This document shows, piece after piece, positions 1-8,370 of a DNA stretch of 64,000 bases; positions within the stretch are counted from its first letter, which is position 1, and each line of letters begins with the position of its first letter. A program made the position numbers and the translations under genes. The DNA lies in contig CAZTEX010000001.1 of NCBI GenBank assembly GCA_964612505.1, positions 347,542 to 411,541 on the forward strand, in the 5' to 3' direction. A model generated the notes under the pieces. It did no database searches and was not told where the DNA came from. It saw only the letters and a program-made list of their open reading frames with translations. Origin of the DNA: JAAZZY01 sp964612505. GTDB taxonomy: Bacteria > Chlamydiota > Chlamydiia > Chlamydiales > JAAZZY01.

Positions 1-238
1 TAGAGCGGATTTCTTAATCTTCTGATATGCGCAAAAAAGTTGTAGCATGTATTTTATTTAGCTCATTTGCAATAGTTTAATTTATTAACATGATGTTAAT
101 AAAAAATTTAAAAAGTAAACTTCCTGCTTATAATAAGAGGCTTATAAAGAAATAGCAATTTGATAGTGTTTGTTATATAATTTCCAAATTAATTATTAAA
201 ACATCACTATTAATGTAAAAATATTAAGGATTTATACT

Positions 239-1498
239 ATGTCACTATCTATAGAAAAAATTTCTTTAACCCCTACTTTACCACCAGCACTGCCCTCTAG
301 CAAAGTGATGACAACTCGCCGTCTTGCAATGGGCGCTGTTATTGCGACAGCAGCACTAACTGCGGCTTACTTAGCTCAACAATATTTTGCTCCAAAAAAT
401 GCCCTGATGAGTTATCCTACGCTTAATTTTCAACCTACGTGTGCGCCTGTTTGCGCAAAACCACCTATTCAACCAACGACTCCGATTGATTTTTCTGCAA
501 TAGCTCAAAAAATAGCCAATACTCTTTTTCCATCAACAACGATTGAAAAAGCCATTGCTTTAGCAACAAGAGCACCTGCTCAAACTCTCATCATTCTCCC
601 GACAGCAAATCAAGAATCAATCCACCCACAACGAGCACAACAAATTGAATTACCTTTGACTTTTCCTACCACTACTTTAGATAGAATCGGTGAATTTGCA
701 TTTAGAAGTACCACAAACACAGACAATGTAAATTTACAAACTCAACAAAGTTCTTATTTTTATGACTTTTTTTCTTCAGCATTAGAAACTGTCACTACTA
801 CCCACTCTGAAGCAGCAACCCATTTAACAACAGTAGCAAACAGTGTAGCACACTTAGGAAATAGATTGGCGGATAATGCCCTTCCTATAATTAAGAATCT
901 TCCTAGCGTCTGTTCTTCAGCAACGGGTGTTATCCAACAAAGAGCTGCCAGCTATTCTAATGCAGTAACAAGTTTATCAGGACTTGCAACAAAGACCTAT
1001 ACTACAGCAGCATTGAAGGCAAAGAAAACTGTTGACGGCTGGCATGATAACGCAAGAGCATTAATAGCGTCAGGAGTAAAAACTGCAGCTACCGAATCAA
1101 GAAAATTACTAGCTAGAGGGGCTGAAGCTGCAAACAACCTTGGAAGCAAAGCAATAACCTCATTAACGGCAGCAGTAGAAAGCGCTTCCAATAGCCTCCC
1201 TACTCTTATACCTGAAAAAACGTCTACAAGAACGAGAGTAAAAGTAGTAAATACAGAGACTCCCAATGAAGATAATCTTGACACGAGCGCATTATCTCCT
1301 TCTGTACAAGAAGGATTCGGCAGGATCTGGGCTTTTGTAAAAGAAGCAGCTACTACAGCCCGAGATTTAACAGCAATCGCAGCAAACTCCTTGATTGAGA
1401 CTATAGACCCTTATAGTTGTACAAATATAAAAAATATACAAAAGAAAACACTCCTGTCTCAGCAGGAATGGATGGCAAAAGGGTGTTACAAAAAGTAA
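239..1498 (+). CDS. Hypothetical membrane-anchored helical protein, LMxYP family
   Basis: I do not recognise this 419-residue protein. A hydrophobic stretch near residues 28-48 (RLAMGAVIATAALTAAYLAQ) looks like one N-terminal membrane anchor. The rest is Ala/Thr-rich and probably helical. Residues about 56-70 hold ALMSYPTLNFQPTC, followed by a QPTTPIDFSAIAQKI block. Both recur in the gene at 1978, so the two are diverged paralogues. The start is supported by AAGGA eight bases before the ATG. A long hairpin follows the stop. A surface or host-directed role is only inference from the anchor, the family expansion and the absence of a metabolic signature. Confidence 0.6.
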   Translation: MSLSIEKISLTPTLPPALPSSKVMTTRRLAMGAVIATAALTAAYLAQQYFAPKNALMSYPTLNFQPTCAPVCAKPPIQPTTPIDFSAIAQKIANTLFPSTTIEKAIALATRAPAQTLIILPTANQESIHPQRAQQIELPLTFPTTTLDRIGEFAFRSTTNTDNVNLQTQQSSYFYDFFSSALETVTTTHSEAATHLTTVANSVAHLGNRLADNALPIIKNLPSVCSSATGVIQQRAASYSNAVTSLSGLATKTYTTAALKAKKTVDGWHDNARALIASGVKTAATESRKLLARGAEAANNLGSKAITSLTAAVESASNSLPTLIPEKTSTRTRVKVVNTETPNEDNLDTSALSPSVQEGFGRIWAFVKEAATTARDLTAIAANSLIETIDPYSCTNIKNIQKKTLLSQQEWMAKGCYKK

Positions 1499-1508
1499 AT
1501 AATAGTAG

Positions 1509-1550
1509 TTTTGCTTTTAGCTGCGTTTAATGACTCAGCTAAAAGCAAAA
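1509..1550 (+). terminator. 15-bp perfect hairpin, no U tract
   Basis: The arms TTTTGCTTTTAGCTG (1509-1523) and CAGCTAAAAGCAAAA (1536-1550) are exact inverted repeats around a 12-base loop, starting 10 bases after the preceding stop codon. Neither strand has a run of T after the stem, so this is a transcript-end or RNA-stabilising hairpin rather than a textbook intrinsic terminator. Confidence 0.45.
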
Positions 1551-1598
1551 TCTTAAAGAGCTCTGCTATTTTAATTCAAAAATATAAGGAATTTATTT

Positions 1599-1949
1599 AT
1601 GTCAAACGCAATAGTTGCTCCAAGAATGTTGGTTTTGAACGCATTTTCACCAGAGTCAGCAAAAGTAGAAACTTCTTCAAAACCTGAAAAATCTATTTTT
1701 ACACGAATTTATCAAAGTCCGAAATTAAGAGAAGCTGCTGAAGCGACTGCAGCAGTTGCTGGTTTGGCCTTGATTTTTGGAACACCGACTTATCTTCTTT
1801 ATAATTATAATACGGTTGTTCTTCATCCTCATTTCCAAAGTGATTATTTATCATTCGATTTCTCGTTTAGAGGTAGCGATATACTTTTAATCTCTGCAGC
1901 CTCATTTATTGGTTTTGTTATGTTTCAACTTCGCAATTTTATGCGGTAA
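1599..1949 (+). CDS. Small two-helix membrane protein, YNYNTV family
   Basis: This is a 116-residue protein with two hydrophobic segments (about residues 48-68 and 92-112) around a conserved loop with YNYNTVVLHP, SFDFSFRG and SDILLISAAS. The gene at 60292 encodes a protein of the same length with matching loop (YNYNTVILQP, SFDLPLRG, GDIIILTAAS), so the pair is a paralogous family at opposite ends of the window. The paired hydrophobic segments resemble the layout of chlamydial inclusion-membrane proteins, but the loop is longer than usual and this is inference. AAGGA eight bases upstream supports the start. Confidence 0.6.
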   Translation: MSNAIVAPRMLVLNAFSPESAKVETSSKPEKSIFTRIYQSPKLREAAEATAAVAGLALIFGTPTYLLYNYNTVVLHPHFQSDYLSFDFSFRGSDILLISAASFIGFVMFQLRNFMR

Positions 1950-1977
1950 TAATTTTAAAGATTAACCACTTTTTAAT

Positions 1978-2829
1978 ATGCCCTCTATCGTTTTACTTGG
2001 GAAACCACCTTTAGAAGTGGGCCATACTCCAAAAGCTGTACCTAATAATCAGCCTTGTGGTTTTATAACGACTCGCAATCTTTCAGTGAGTTTGCTTACC
2101 ACGGCTCTTATTGCTGGCATCACTTACTTTATTCAAAGATATTTTGCTAATAACGCAGGGCTGATGAGTTATCCAAAGCTCCAATTTGAACCTATGTGCG
2201 CTTCAGTGACAGCTCTTTCTATTCGTCCAGTAGCCAATGATGAACATTTTAACATTTGCGAAAAACTTCCTTTGCAACCTCAGACTCCCGTTGACTTTGC
2301 TGCTATTGCTCAAAAAGTGGTCAGCTACCTTTCACCTTTAATAGCAATTGAGAAGGCCGCTACTTTGGTACCTTGTGAGACAAACCTACCACCTACGGTT
2401 CCCCTCATAGCGCACCCTGAAAAGCTAGCTGATAAAAAAATGACCGCTTTAATGGTTTACCCATCAATCCACTTTTTGCCAGCATGTCCTCTTTGGAAAA
2501 TCATTCCTTCTTATATCATAGAGAATCGACTCGCTTCTCTTCTAGAAACCCCCGTCACAGCACCTGAGAATAGCTTAAATTTGAGTACAATAACTCTCTT
2601 GACTTCTCCTTCAAGGATTATCTCCTACGCAGACTCTTTAACGCCGTGTGAAACAAAAACTAGACTGGCAGCTAACGCGCTTAATCCAAAAGACTCTTTA
2701 ATGGTCCAAGATAAAAAAGAAGGGCCAATTCGCGCAAAAATCACAGGCGATGACCTCGCTCAAGTCGTTGTTATCTTGGGTTTATGGTTTATAACAGGCA
2801 TTACTGGCGCCCTTTACAAATTTAAATAA
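1978..2829 (+). CDS. Hypothetical membrane protein, LMxYP family, internal repeat
   Basis: This 283-residue protein is a paralogue of the one at 239. It shares an N-terminal hydrophobic anchor (about residues 35-52), LMSYPKLQFEPMC, and QPQTPVDFAAIAQKV followed by an IEKA block. The LMxYPxxxFxPxC motif appears twice within it (LMSYPKLQFEPMC and LMVYPSIHFLPAC), and PCET also occurs twice, which suggests an internal duplication. A second hydrophobic segment lies at the C-terminus (VVVILGLWFITGITGALY). It starts 28 bases after the previous stop with no clear ribosome binding site, so translation may be coupled. Function unknown. Confidence 0.55.
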   Translation: MPSIVLLGKPPLEVGHTPKAVPNNQPCGFITTRNLSVSLLTTALIAGITYFIQRYFANNAGLMSYPKLQFEPMCASVTALSIRPVANDEHFNICEKLPLQPQTPVDFAAIAQKVVSYLSPLIAIEKAATLVPCETNLPPTVPLIAHPEKLADKKMTALMVYPSIHFLPACPLWKIIPSYIIENRLASLLETPVTAPENSLNLSTITLLTSPSRIISYADSLTPCETKTRLAANALNPKDSLMVQDKKEGPIRAKITGDDLAQVVVILGLWFITGITGALYKFK

Positions 2830-2982
2830 ACGTATCAAAGCCACTTAATCTATCTCTTCAAAAGGGGTAAAAAATGCCACTTTTTTATTAAACTAAAATT
2901 TAATCTTTACCTTTAATAAAACCCTCGGAATTTTACCTCCATTATTTTATAATAAATGCTTCTATTAACTTTGAGATACGAA

Positions 2983-4074
2983 ATGTCAAAAAAAGGGATC
3001 TTTATTGGAGCTACTGGGCAAAATGTAGGGAAAACGACCATTTGCCTGGGCTTAATCGCTCTCTTAAAAGAAAAATACTCTAAAATTGGGTTTATTAAAC
3101 CTGTCGGGCAACGTCACGTGACCACTGAGACAGGCATTGTTGTAGATAAAGATGTCATCCTTTTTAAAAAGCATTTTAATTTACAAGATGAATATCAAGA
3201 TATGAGCCCCCTCATTTTTCCAAGTGGGTTTACTAGAGATTTTTTAGATGGAAAATACGATCACATCGACTTTGAAAAAAAAATCATTCAAGCCTATGAA
3301 AAAGTTCAAGAGGGAAACCAATTTACTATTGTTGAAGGAACAGGACATATCGGCGTTGGATCCATTACTAATTTAAATAATGCACGAGTTGCTCAAATTT
3401 TAGGTTTGGATGTTGTGTTAATTTCTACAGGAGGCATTGGCAGCGCTTTTGATGAACTTGCTCTCAATATCAATATGCTTCAAAGCTATGGAGTCAAAAT
3501 TAGAGGCGTTATTTTAAACAGAGTCATGGAAGACAAAAAAGCCATGATTAAAGAATACATTGGCAAAGCCTTAAAACGCTTAGACATTCCCCTTTTAGGT
3601 TGTGTTCCTTTTGATCACTTTTTAAGTACTTCCTCCATGAACGACTATGAAAACCTTTTTAAAACAGAACTACTTTCTGGCTTCACCTATCGCTATCATC
3701 ATTTTGAAAAAATTCACTTTGTTGCGACCTCTACTAAAATCTCTCACGAAGACATTCCTAATAATCAACTCATCATTACTTCGAGTGCTCGATCAGATGT
3801 CATTAAAGCTTTAATTGACCGAGTGCAAAAACACAAAGGACAAAACTTTGAAGTAGGGCTTATTTTAACAGGCAAAACATTGCCTGATGAAAAATTAATT
3901 AAAAAACTACAAAAAGCGATGGTTCCTGTTATTTTTACCAATAAAGAACATTACGAAGCCATGCAGATGATTAGCAAGCACACTTCTAAAATTCTCAATG
4001 AAGATATCGATAAAGTGGTGCGTGCTATTTACTTAATTGAAAAATATATCAACCTAGATTTTTGCCATGAATAA
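2983..4074 (+). CDS. P-loop NTPase with DRTGG domain (Pta N-terminal/BioD-like)
   Basis: The N-terminal half is a dethiobiotin-synthetase-type P-loop domain: FIGATGQNVGKTT is the Walker A region, and EGTGHIGVGS follows later. The C-terminal half resembles the DRTGG domain (ITSSARSDVIKALIDR, TNKEHYEAM). This architecture matches the non-catalytic N-terminal part of long phosphotransacetylases; no acetyltransferase domain follows, so it is a stand-alone regulatory-type protein. An in-frame ATG lies at 2956, but the family sequence begins at MSKKGIF, so I use 2983. The 3' end overlaps mnmA by 8 bases, indicating co-transcription. The exact substrate is unknown. Confidence 0.75.
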   Translation: MSKKGIFIGATGQNVGKTTICLGLIALLKEKYSKIGFIKPVGQRHVTTETGIVVDKDVILFKKHFNLQDEYQDMSPLIFPSGFTRDFLDGKYDHIDFEKKIIQAYEKVQEGNQFTIVEGTGHIGVGSITNLNNARVAQILGLDVVLISTGGIGSAFDELALNINMLQSYGVKIRGVILNRVMEDKKAMIKEYIGKALKRLDIPLLGCVPFDHFLSTSSMNDYENLFKTELLSGFTYRYHHFEKIHFVATSTKISHEDIPNNQLIITSSARSDVIKALIDRVQKHKGQNFEVGLILTGKTLPDEKLIKKLQKAMVPVIFTNKEHYEAMQMISKHTSKILNEDIDKVVRAIYLIEKYINLDFCHE

Positions 4075-5173
4075 TACTGCTCAAACAGAAAAGAAAACAA
4101 AAGTGGTCGTTGCTATGTCAGGAGGAGTCGATTCTTCTGTATGTGGAACCCTCATGAAAAATATGGGCTATGATTGTGTGGGAATGACGATGCGCCTTTG
4201 GACCCCTCAAAAAAGCTCCTCTAAAAGCTGCTGTGGCTCAGAATCTGTTGAGGACGCAAGACTCGTTGCTGAAAAAATTGGCTTTCCTTTTTATGCCATC
4301 AACTTTCAAAAAGAATTCTGGAAAGAGGTCATTGAGGTTTTTGCAGAACAATATTTTAGTGGAAAAACACCCAGCCCATGTATTTTATGTAATGAGCGAA
4401 TGAAGTTTGATGCTTTATACAAAAAAGCAATCTCTATTGGCGCTGAAAAAGTATGTACAGGCCATTATGCTCGTATTGAATATGACTCAGCGCGAAATCG
4501 CTGGCTCTTGCGCAAAGGGGTCGATCTTGTTAAAGATCAATCTTATTTTTTATATTCGATGACTCAAGAGCAACTTTCAAAGACACTCTTTCCTCTGGGT
4601 GGATTTACCAAACCAGAAATTAGAGAAATTGCCAAGCAAGAAGGATTAGTAACGGCCAATAAACCTGAAAGCCAAGATATTTGCTTTATTCCTAATAATG
4701 ACTACATCTCCTTCTTAAGAGATCATTTTCCCGATCGCATTCCTGCAAAAGGAGAGATTAAACATACAGATGGAACCAAGCTAGGCGAACACGCAGGCAT
4801 TCATAGCGCCACCATTGGGCAAAGAAAGGGGCTTGGAGTTGCTTTTGGAAGACCTCTCTACGTCACCTCTATCGATGCAGGCAAAAATGAAATTGTCTTA
4901 GGAGACCATGAAGCAACACTTAAGCAAGAGTTTTATGTTAAAAATACGACGTGGGTATACCAAGAGCCTCAAATAGGACAATCTTACCCTCTTAAAATCA
5001 AAGTTCGCGCGCGAACTAGAGAAGTCGATGGCGTTGTAACAGCTCTTGAAGATCGCCGAGCAAAAATCGTTTTCAATGAACCACAAAGCGCCATTACGCC
5101 AGGACAAGCTGCTGTTTTTTATATCGAAGATTATGTTTTTGGTGGCGGGTGGATTGAAGACTTCTCAAAGTAA
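4067..5173 (+). CDS. mnmA: tRNA-specific 2-thiouridylase MnmA
   Basis: MnmA makes the 2-thio group of uridine 34 in tRNAs for Lys, Glu and Gln, using ATP to adenylate the base and sulfur relayed from cysteine desulfurases. The PP-loop SGGVDSS (residues 18-24) binds ATP. Cys108 in PCILCNERMKF and Cys206 in ESQDICFI are the expected catalytic pair. At 368 residues it has normal length, including the C-terminal beta domain with IGQRKGLG. The start codon overlaps the end of the preceding ATPase gene. The 3' end overlaps the convergent glycosyltransferase gene by 9 bases. The suf locus at 55-60 kb belongs to the wider sulfur network. Confidence 0.96.
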   Translation: MNNTAQTEKKTKVVVAMSGGVDSSVCGTLMKNMGYDCVGMTMRLWTPQKSSSKSCCGSESVEDARLVAEKIGFPFYAINFQKEFWKEVIEVFAEQYFSGKTPSPCILCNERMKFDALYKKAISIGAEKVCTGHYARIEYDSARNRWLLRKGVDLVKDQSYFLYSMTQEQLSKTLFPLGGFTKPEIREIAKQEGLVTANKPESQDICFIPNNDYISFLRDHFPDRIPAKGEIKHTDGTKLGEHAGIHSATIGQRKGLGVAFGRPLYVTSIDAGKNEIVLGDHEATLKQEFYVKNTTWVYQEPQIGQSYPLKIKVRARTREVDGVVTALEDRRAKIVFNEPQSAITPGQAAVFYIEDYVFGGGWIEDFSK

Positions 5174-6154
5174 TTGTTGCATCGACTGCACAACTTCCTG
5201 AGGAGAAATATCTCGAATAGACAAATCATCTTTGTTAATCTTATAAGGATTAACGCAAGTATTAGATGTTACTGCTAAGTTCTTCGCGTTGACAGGTATT
5301 CGAGTAATAGAGGTGCATCCTAAAATGGTGACTGACGGTTTATTCATAGCCCAAGCCATGTGACAGGGACCTGTGTCATTACCAAGAATAAGATCACAGC
5401 GATCAATTAATGCTTTTAAATCATTTAAGCTCATTTTAGGCAAAACTTTTGCATGCGCTGTTTGACTGACAATCCATTTTGCTCTTTCATATTCTTCGGG
5501 ATTACTCCAAAGAATGAGTACATTTTGCCTCAAATGATTAAAGACCTCTTTTAAAGATTCTTTGGGATAGATTTTTGAGCTCCATGAACCACCAATGACA
5601 GCCAAAATGTTTTTCTTATCTGAGCTTAAAAAGCTACTAAGATCTTCCAGTGGCGGTTGGTAGAAAAGATAGGGTTTTTTATTTTTAATCTGTTCAGCGC
5701 TTACCTCAATGCCAAGCCCCTTTTTAATTAGAGCAAAATTTCTCTGGTGAATATGAGCGCTATAAGAGACATGGGCTTTTTGCTTATAGAGAAAAGAAGA
5801 GAGCTTTTCCTTGCAACTGTCTTTATCATATCCCACAACATACTTGCCAAGGGCACGCGCAATGATTGCCGACTTCATGAGACCTTGCATGTCAATGACA
5901 AGATCAAATCGACCGAGTTTACGTTTGAGCTTGAGAACTTCAAAAATAGCTCTGGGAATATTATTGCGGTGATCTCGCAGCGGTAGTGTGTGAATAGCAC
6001 TCAAATGTTGGTTATTAGAAAGAACGTCACTAAATCGGCTATCGACCAGCCATTCAATGCGAGCATGTGGCAATGCTTTTTTAATATATTGCAGGCAGGA
6101 CATACTCATGACGATGTCCCCAAGAGAGCTGAGGCGAACGATTAAAATGCGCAT
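5165..6154 (-). CDS. Glycosyltransferase family 9, heptosyltransferase-like
   Basis: This 329-residue protein starts RILIVRLSSLGDIVMSMSCL, the hallmark of family 9 (ADP-heptose:LPS heptosyltransferase) enzymes. It also has LILGNDTGPCHMAWAMNKPSV in the C-terminal nucleotide-binding domain, which corresponds to the conserved GNDTGP-H-A motif. It should add a heptose-type sugar to the lipopolysaccharide core at the inner membrane. Whether it is heptosyltransferase I or II cannot be told from sequence alone. Its start overlaps the upstream pseudouridine synthase gene by 13 bases, so the two form an operon read from the promoter at 7047-7075. Confidence 0.85.
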   Translation of the reverse strand: MRILIVRLSSLGDIVMSMSCLQYIKKALPHARIEWLVDSRFSDVLSNNQHLSAIHTLPLRDHRNNIPRAIFEVLKLKRKLGRFDLVIDMQGLMKSAIIARALGKYVVGYDKDSCKEKLSSFLYKQKAHVSYSAHIHQRNFALIKKGLGIEVSAEQIKNKKPYLFYQPPLEDLSSFLSSDKKNILAVIGGSWSSKIYPKESLKEVFNHLRQNVLILWSNPEEYERAKWIVSQTAHAKVLPKMSLNDLKALIDRCDLILGNDTGPCHMAWAMNKPSVTILGCTSITRIPVNAKNLAVTSNTCVNPYKINKDDLSIRDISPQEVVQSMQQLL

Positions 6155-7020
6155 TTTTTATGCTTTTTAAAAAGCTTTGAAATAGTATCCCTCATTATAA
6201 TTGGAACGGGGGCAATGATTTCAACCTTTTTATTCAAAAAGGGATGCTTAAATGACATTTTACGAGCATGTAACATCAGTCTTGGCACGTGATAAGTTGA
6301 TTTTGTTTTTGTCCCATATTGTGGATCTCCCATAATAGGGCGATCGATGGAATCTAAATGGACACGTAGTTGATGGGTGCGTCCAGTAATAGGCTGTAAG
6401 CTCAAAAGTGTTTCTGATGATGAACCCATCACTTTTTTCCATTCTGTAACGGCAGGCTTGCCATACAAAGTAGTTTGGTAAATCACTCCACCTTCATAGC
6501 GTTTTTTCAATCTTAAAGGTTTGTCGATAGTTCCTTCTTCCTTTAAGATCTTGCCGTGAACAAGGGCTAAATATTGTTTATTAATTTCTCGATCAAAAAA
6601 CAATTTCTCAATCGCTTTTTGCGCCTGACTTGTTTTAGCAAGAAGTAAAATACCTGAAGTCAATTTATCTAAGCGATGGACAAGAAAGATTTTCTGCCCG
6701 ATTGCCTCTTCAATATCTTTTTGAATAGAGGAAAGACCTGAAGGTTTATCAATAGCTAGTATGAATTCGTCTTCAAACAGAACAGGGATTTTTTCTTTTT
6801 CTTGCGTTTTCTTACTTAAAAATTTCGGAAAAATTTCAATTTGATCTCCAATATTTAACTTTGTCGATCCAAAACGTTCGATCTTCTGATTGAGCATGCA
6901 CCCATTTTGAGAAATTAAAGCTTCAATTTCTCGCGTTGTATAAGTTGAAAACTTTTTTTTAATAAAATTTCTTATACTCACGCCCAAAAAATCTGCGTCT
7001 ATGATAAATGATTCTTTCAT
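6142..7020 (-). CDS. RluA/RluD-family rRNA pseudouridine synthase
   Basis: This 292-residue protein has an N-terminal S4-like RNA-binding region (roughly residues 15-70) and a pseudouridine synthase domain. The catalytic motif is VHRLDKLTSG with Asp118 as nucleophile. Further family motifs are LAIDKPSGLSS and TGRTHQLRVHL. It should isomerise uridine in ribosomal or transfer RNA; the precise position cannot be assigned. The gene begins an operon with the overlapping glycosyltransferase gene. A promoter with TTGATA and TAAAAT elements lies just upstream. Confidence 0.88.
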   Translation of the reverse strand: MKESFIIDADFLGVSIRNFIKKKFSTYTTREIEALISQNGCMLNQKIERFGSTKLNIGDQIEIFPKFLSKKTQEKEKIPVLFEDEFILAIDKPSGLSSIQKDIEEAIGQKIFLVHRLDKLTSGILLLAKTSQAQKAIEKLFFDREINKQYLALVHGKILKEEGTIDKPLRLKKRYEGGVIYQTTLYGKPAVTEWKKVMGSSSETLLSLQPITGRTHQLRVHLDSIDRPIMGDPQYGTKTKSTYHVPRLMLHARKMSFKHPFLNKKVEIIAPVPIIMRDTISKLFKKHKKCAF

Positions 7021-7046
7021 GGAGATAACCTGATAATTAAAGCACT

Positions 7047-7075
7047 ATTTTACAAAAAAAAGACGAAACTATCAA
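7047..7075 (-). promoter_or_regulatory. Sigma70-type promoter for the rluA-like/glycosyltransferase operon
   Basis: On the minus strand TTGATA (7070-7075) and TAAAAT (7047-7052) are separated by 17 bases containing a run of eight T. It sits 27 bases before the ATG at 7020. Each hexamer differs from consensus by one base. Confidence 0.55.
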
Positions 7076-7213
7076 CTCTATATGCTTGTTATTTGGAAAA
7101 AGCAGGGAGGGGCGAATTTTAAACCAATTAAAGAGAGAAATAGTATCGTGCCCGCCTATTTCAAAAAAAGAATATACAAAAAAAGCATTGGCCCTTTTTC
7201 TACGAGATTGGCT

Positions 7214-7792
7214 CTATATACTTGGGAAGGTTCTGTACATTTGATAAATCAAAGCCAAAGGAGTTAAGGCGAGAGCCCCACAAAAAAGGCCGGCTGCAGC
7301 ATGGTTGATTCTATCTTTTAACGGATAAGGCTGAGCATTTTGATTGGGATCTTCTAAAGAGGGACTTTTGGAACTTAATGCAGCTTGAGAAAAATGCTGG
7401 CGAGCTAGCTTTAAAAAGGGTTCGGAAACCAATTTTAACGCTAAAGATCCCGCGAATACCCGAAGGCTAAGGTTAGCTGTAAACCCATGGCAAGAAGGAC
7501 CCGGGCCGCAAATAAAATCATCTGCAATACTAGTTATGATCATATTGACGTACTTTAGCACCGCCGCAGGGAAGAGCACCGAATAATACCCCACGCCTAT
7601 CGCTGCGACAACACCTACAGTTCTATGACAGACTTTTAGCCCTGATGCGCTCATGCTGGCTAGATTATTTAAAGCAGCCGCCTGAGCTGTCTTTGTATAT
7701 CCTGCTTCGGCTCCATTTGAGCCCTCTTGCAGTCTATAAGAACTCGTCGTATTGAATGCTGCTCATTGAGCTGGTGTTATAGATTGAACCAT
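7214..7792 (-). pseudogene. Two-helix membrane protein gene broken by an in-frame TGA at codon 10
   Basis: An open frame from 7654 encodes 146 residues with two hydrophobic regions (GVVAAIGVGYYSVLFPAAVL and GLFCGALALTPLALIY), but the ATG at 7654 lacks a good ribosome binding site. In the same frame, an ATG at 7792 is preceded by AAGGA nine bases upstream and reads MVQSITPAQ before a TGA at 7763-7765. The frame then continues without further stops through 36 codons into the 146-residue ORF. This looks like a functional start plus a nonsense mutation giving a 192-codon gene with one stop. Reinitiation at 7654 could still make a shortened protein. Function unknown. Confidence 0.6.
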
Positions 7793-7927
7793 AAGTTTTC
7801 CTTTCTTAAAAAGACTATTATTTCAGCTTTTGATTAAGAGAGTATAAAGCCCCCTTTCTTTTAAATCTCAGCTTAAAATAAACCCTTTGTGAACTCTTTT
7901 TTTTAACGGTACTTTACCAATCAAGAA

Positions 7928-8197
7928 TTAGATCAGGCAAATGACTTCTTGGCACTCTTTGAGCTCTTTATAGATAGTCTCGACATGCTCTCTACTTTCT
8001 GCTTCAAAATCTACTGTAATAGAGAGATATTTCTTGTTTTTACTGTGCTTAAAGCTGATGAGATCATCGGTCAGCTGGTTTTTAAAATGACGATGAATAA
8101 TTTGTAAAATTCTTTTTTTAAAATGCTCGCTGGACTCACCAATAATCTTGATGGGGTACTGACAAGGAAAAGCTAGCTCTTTATCACTTAAGTCCAT
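7928..8197 (-). CDS. DUF493 (YbeD/UPF0250) family small protein
   Basis: This 89-residue protein has the short ferredoxin-like pattern of the DUF493/YbeD family: an N-terminal FPCQYPIKIIGE strand, a central helix, KYLSITVDFEAES and a final helix (VETIYKEL). The family lacks a settled biochemical role; a regulatory, ACT-like fold is known. The gene stands alone on the minus strand, divergent from otsAB, and its length fits the family. Confidence 0.75.
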   Translation of the reverse strand: MDLSDKELAFPCQYPIKIIGESSEHFKKRILQIIHRHFKNQLTDDLISFKHSKNKKYLSITVDFEAESREHVETIYKELKECQEVICLI

Positions 8198-8370
8198 GTT
8201 TTTTCAATTACTGAATTTTTTAATATAGATGCAAGTATAATCCATAGACCTATATAACTCAATGTTACAGAGAGCCTTCAGATGCTTTAGATCTCTCTTA
8301 GGAGAAGAGTTCGCTTGCGCTAAATCATCCCCTCTTGTTATCGACCCAAAACAGAGCCTAGAGAGGATAT

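Noticed and set aside
997..1284. 95-residue minus-strand ORF
   Set aside because: It lies wholly inside the 239-1498 gene on the opposite strand, without start signals; it reflects the Ala/Thr-rich codons of the real gene.
7082..7267. 61-residue plus-strand ORF
   Set aside because: No ribosome binding site, no motif, and it overlaps the promoter region of the rluA-like operon and the end of the broken gene at 7214.
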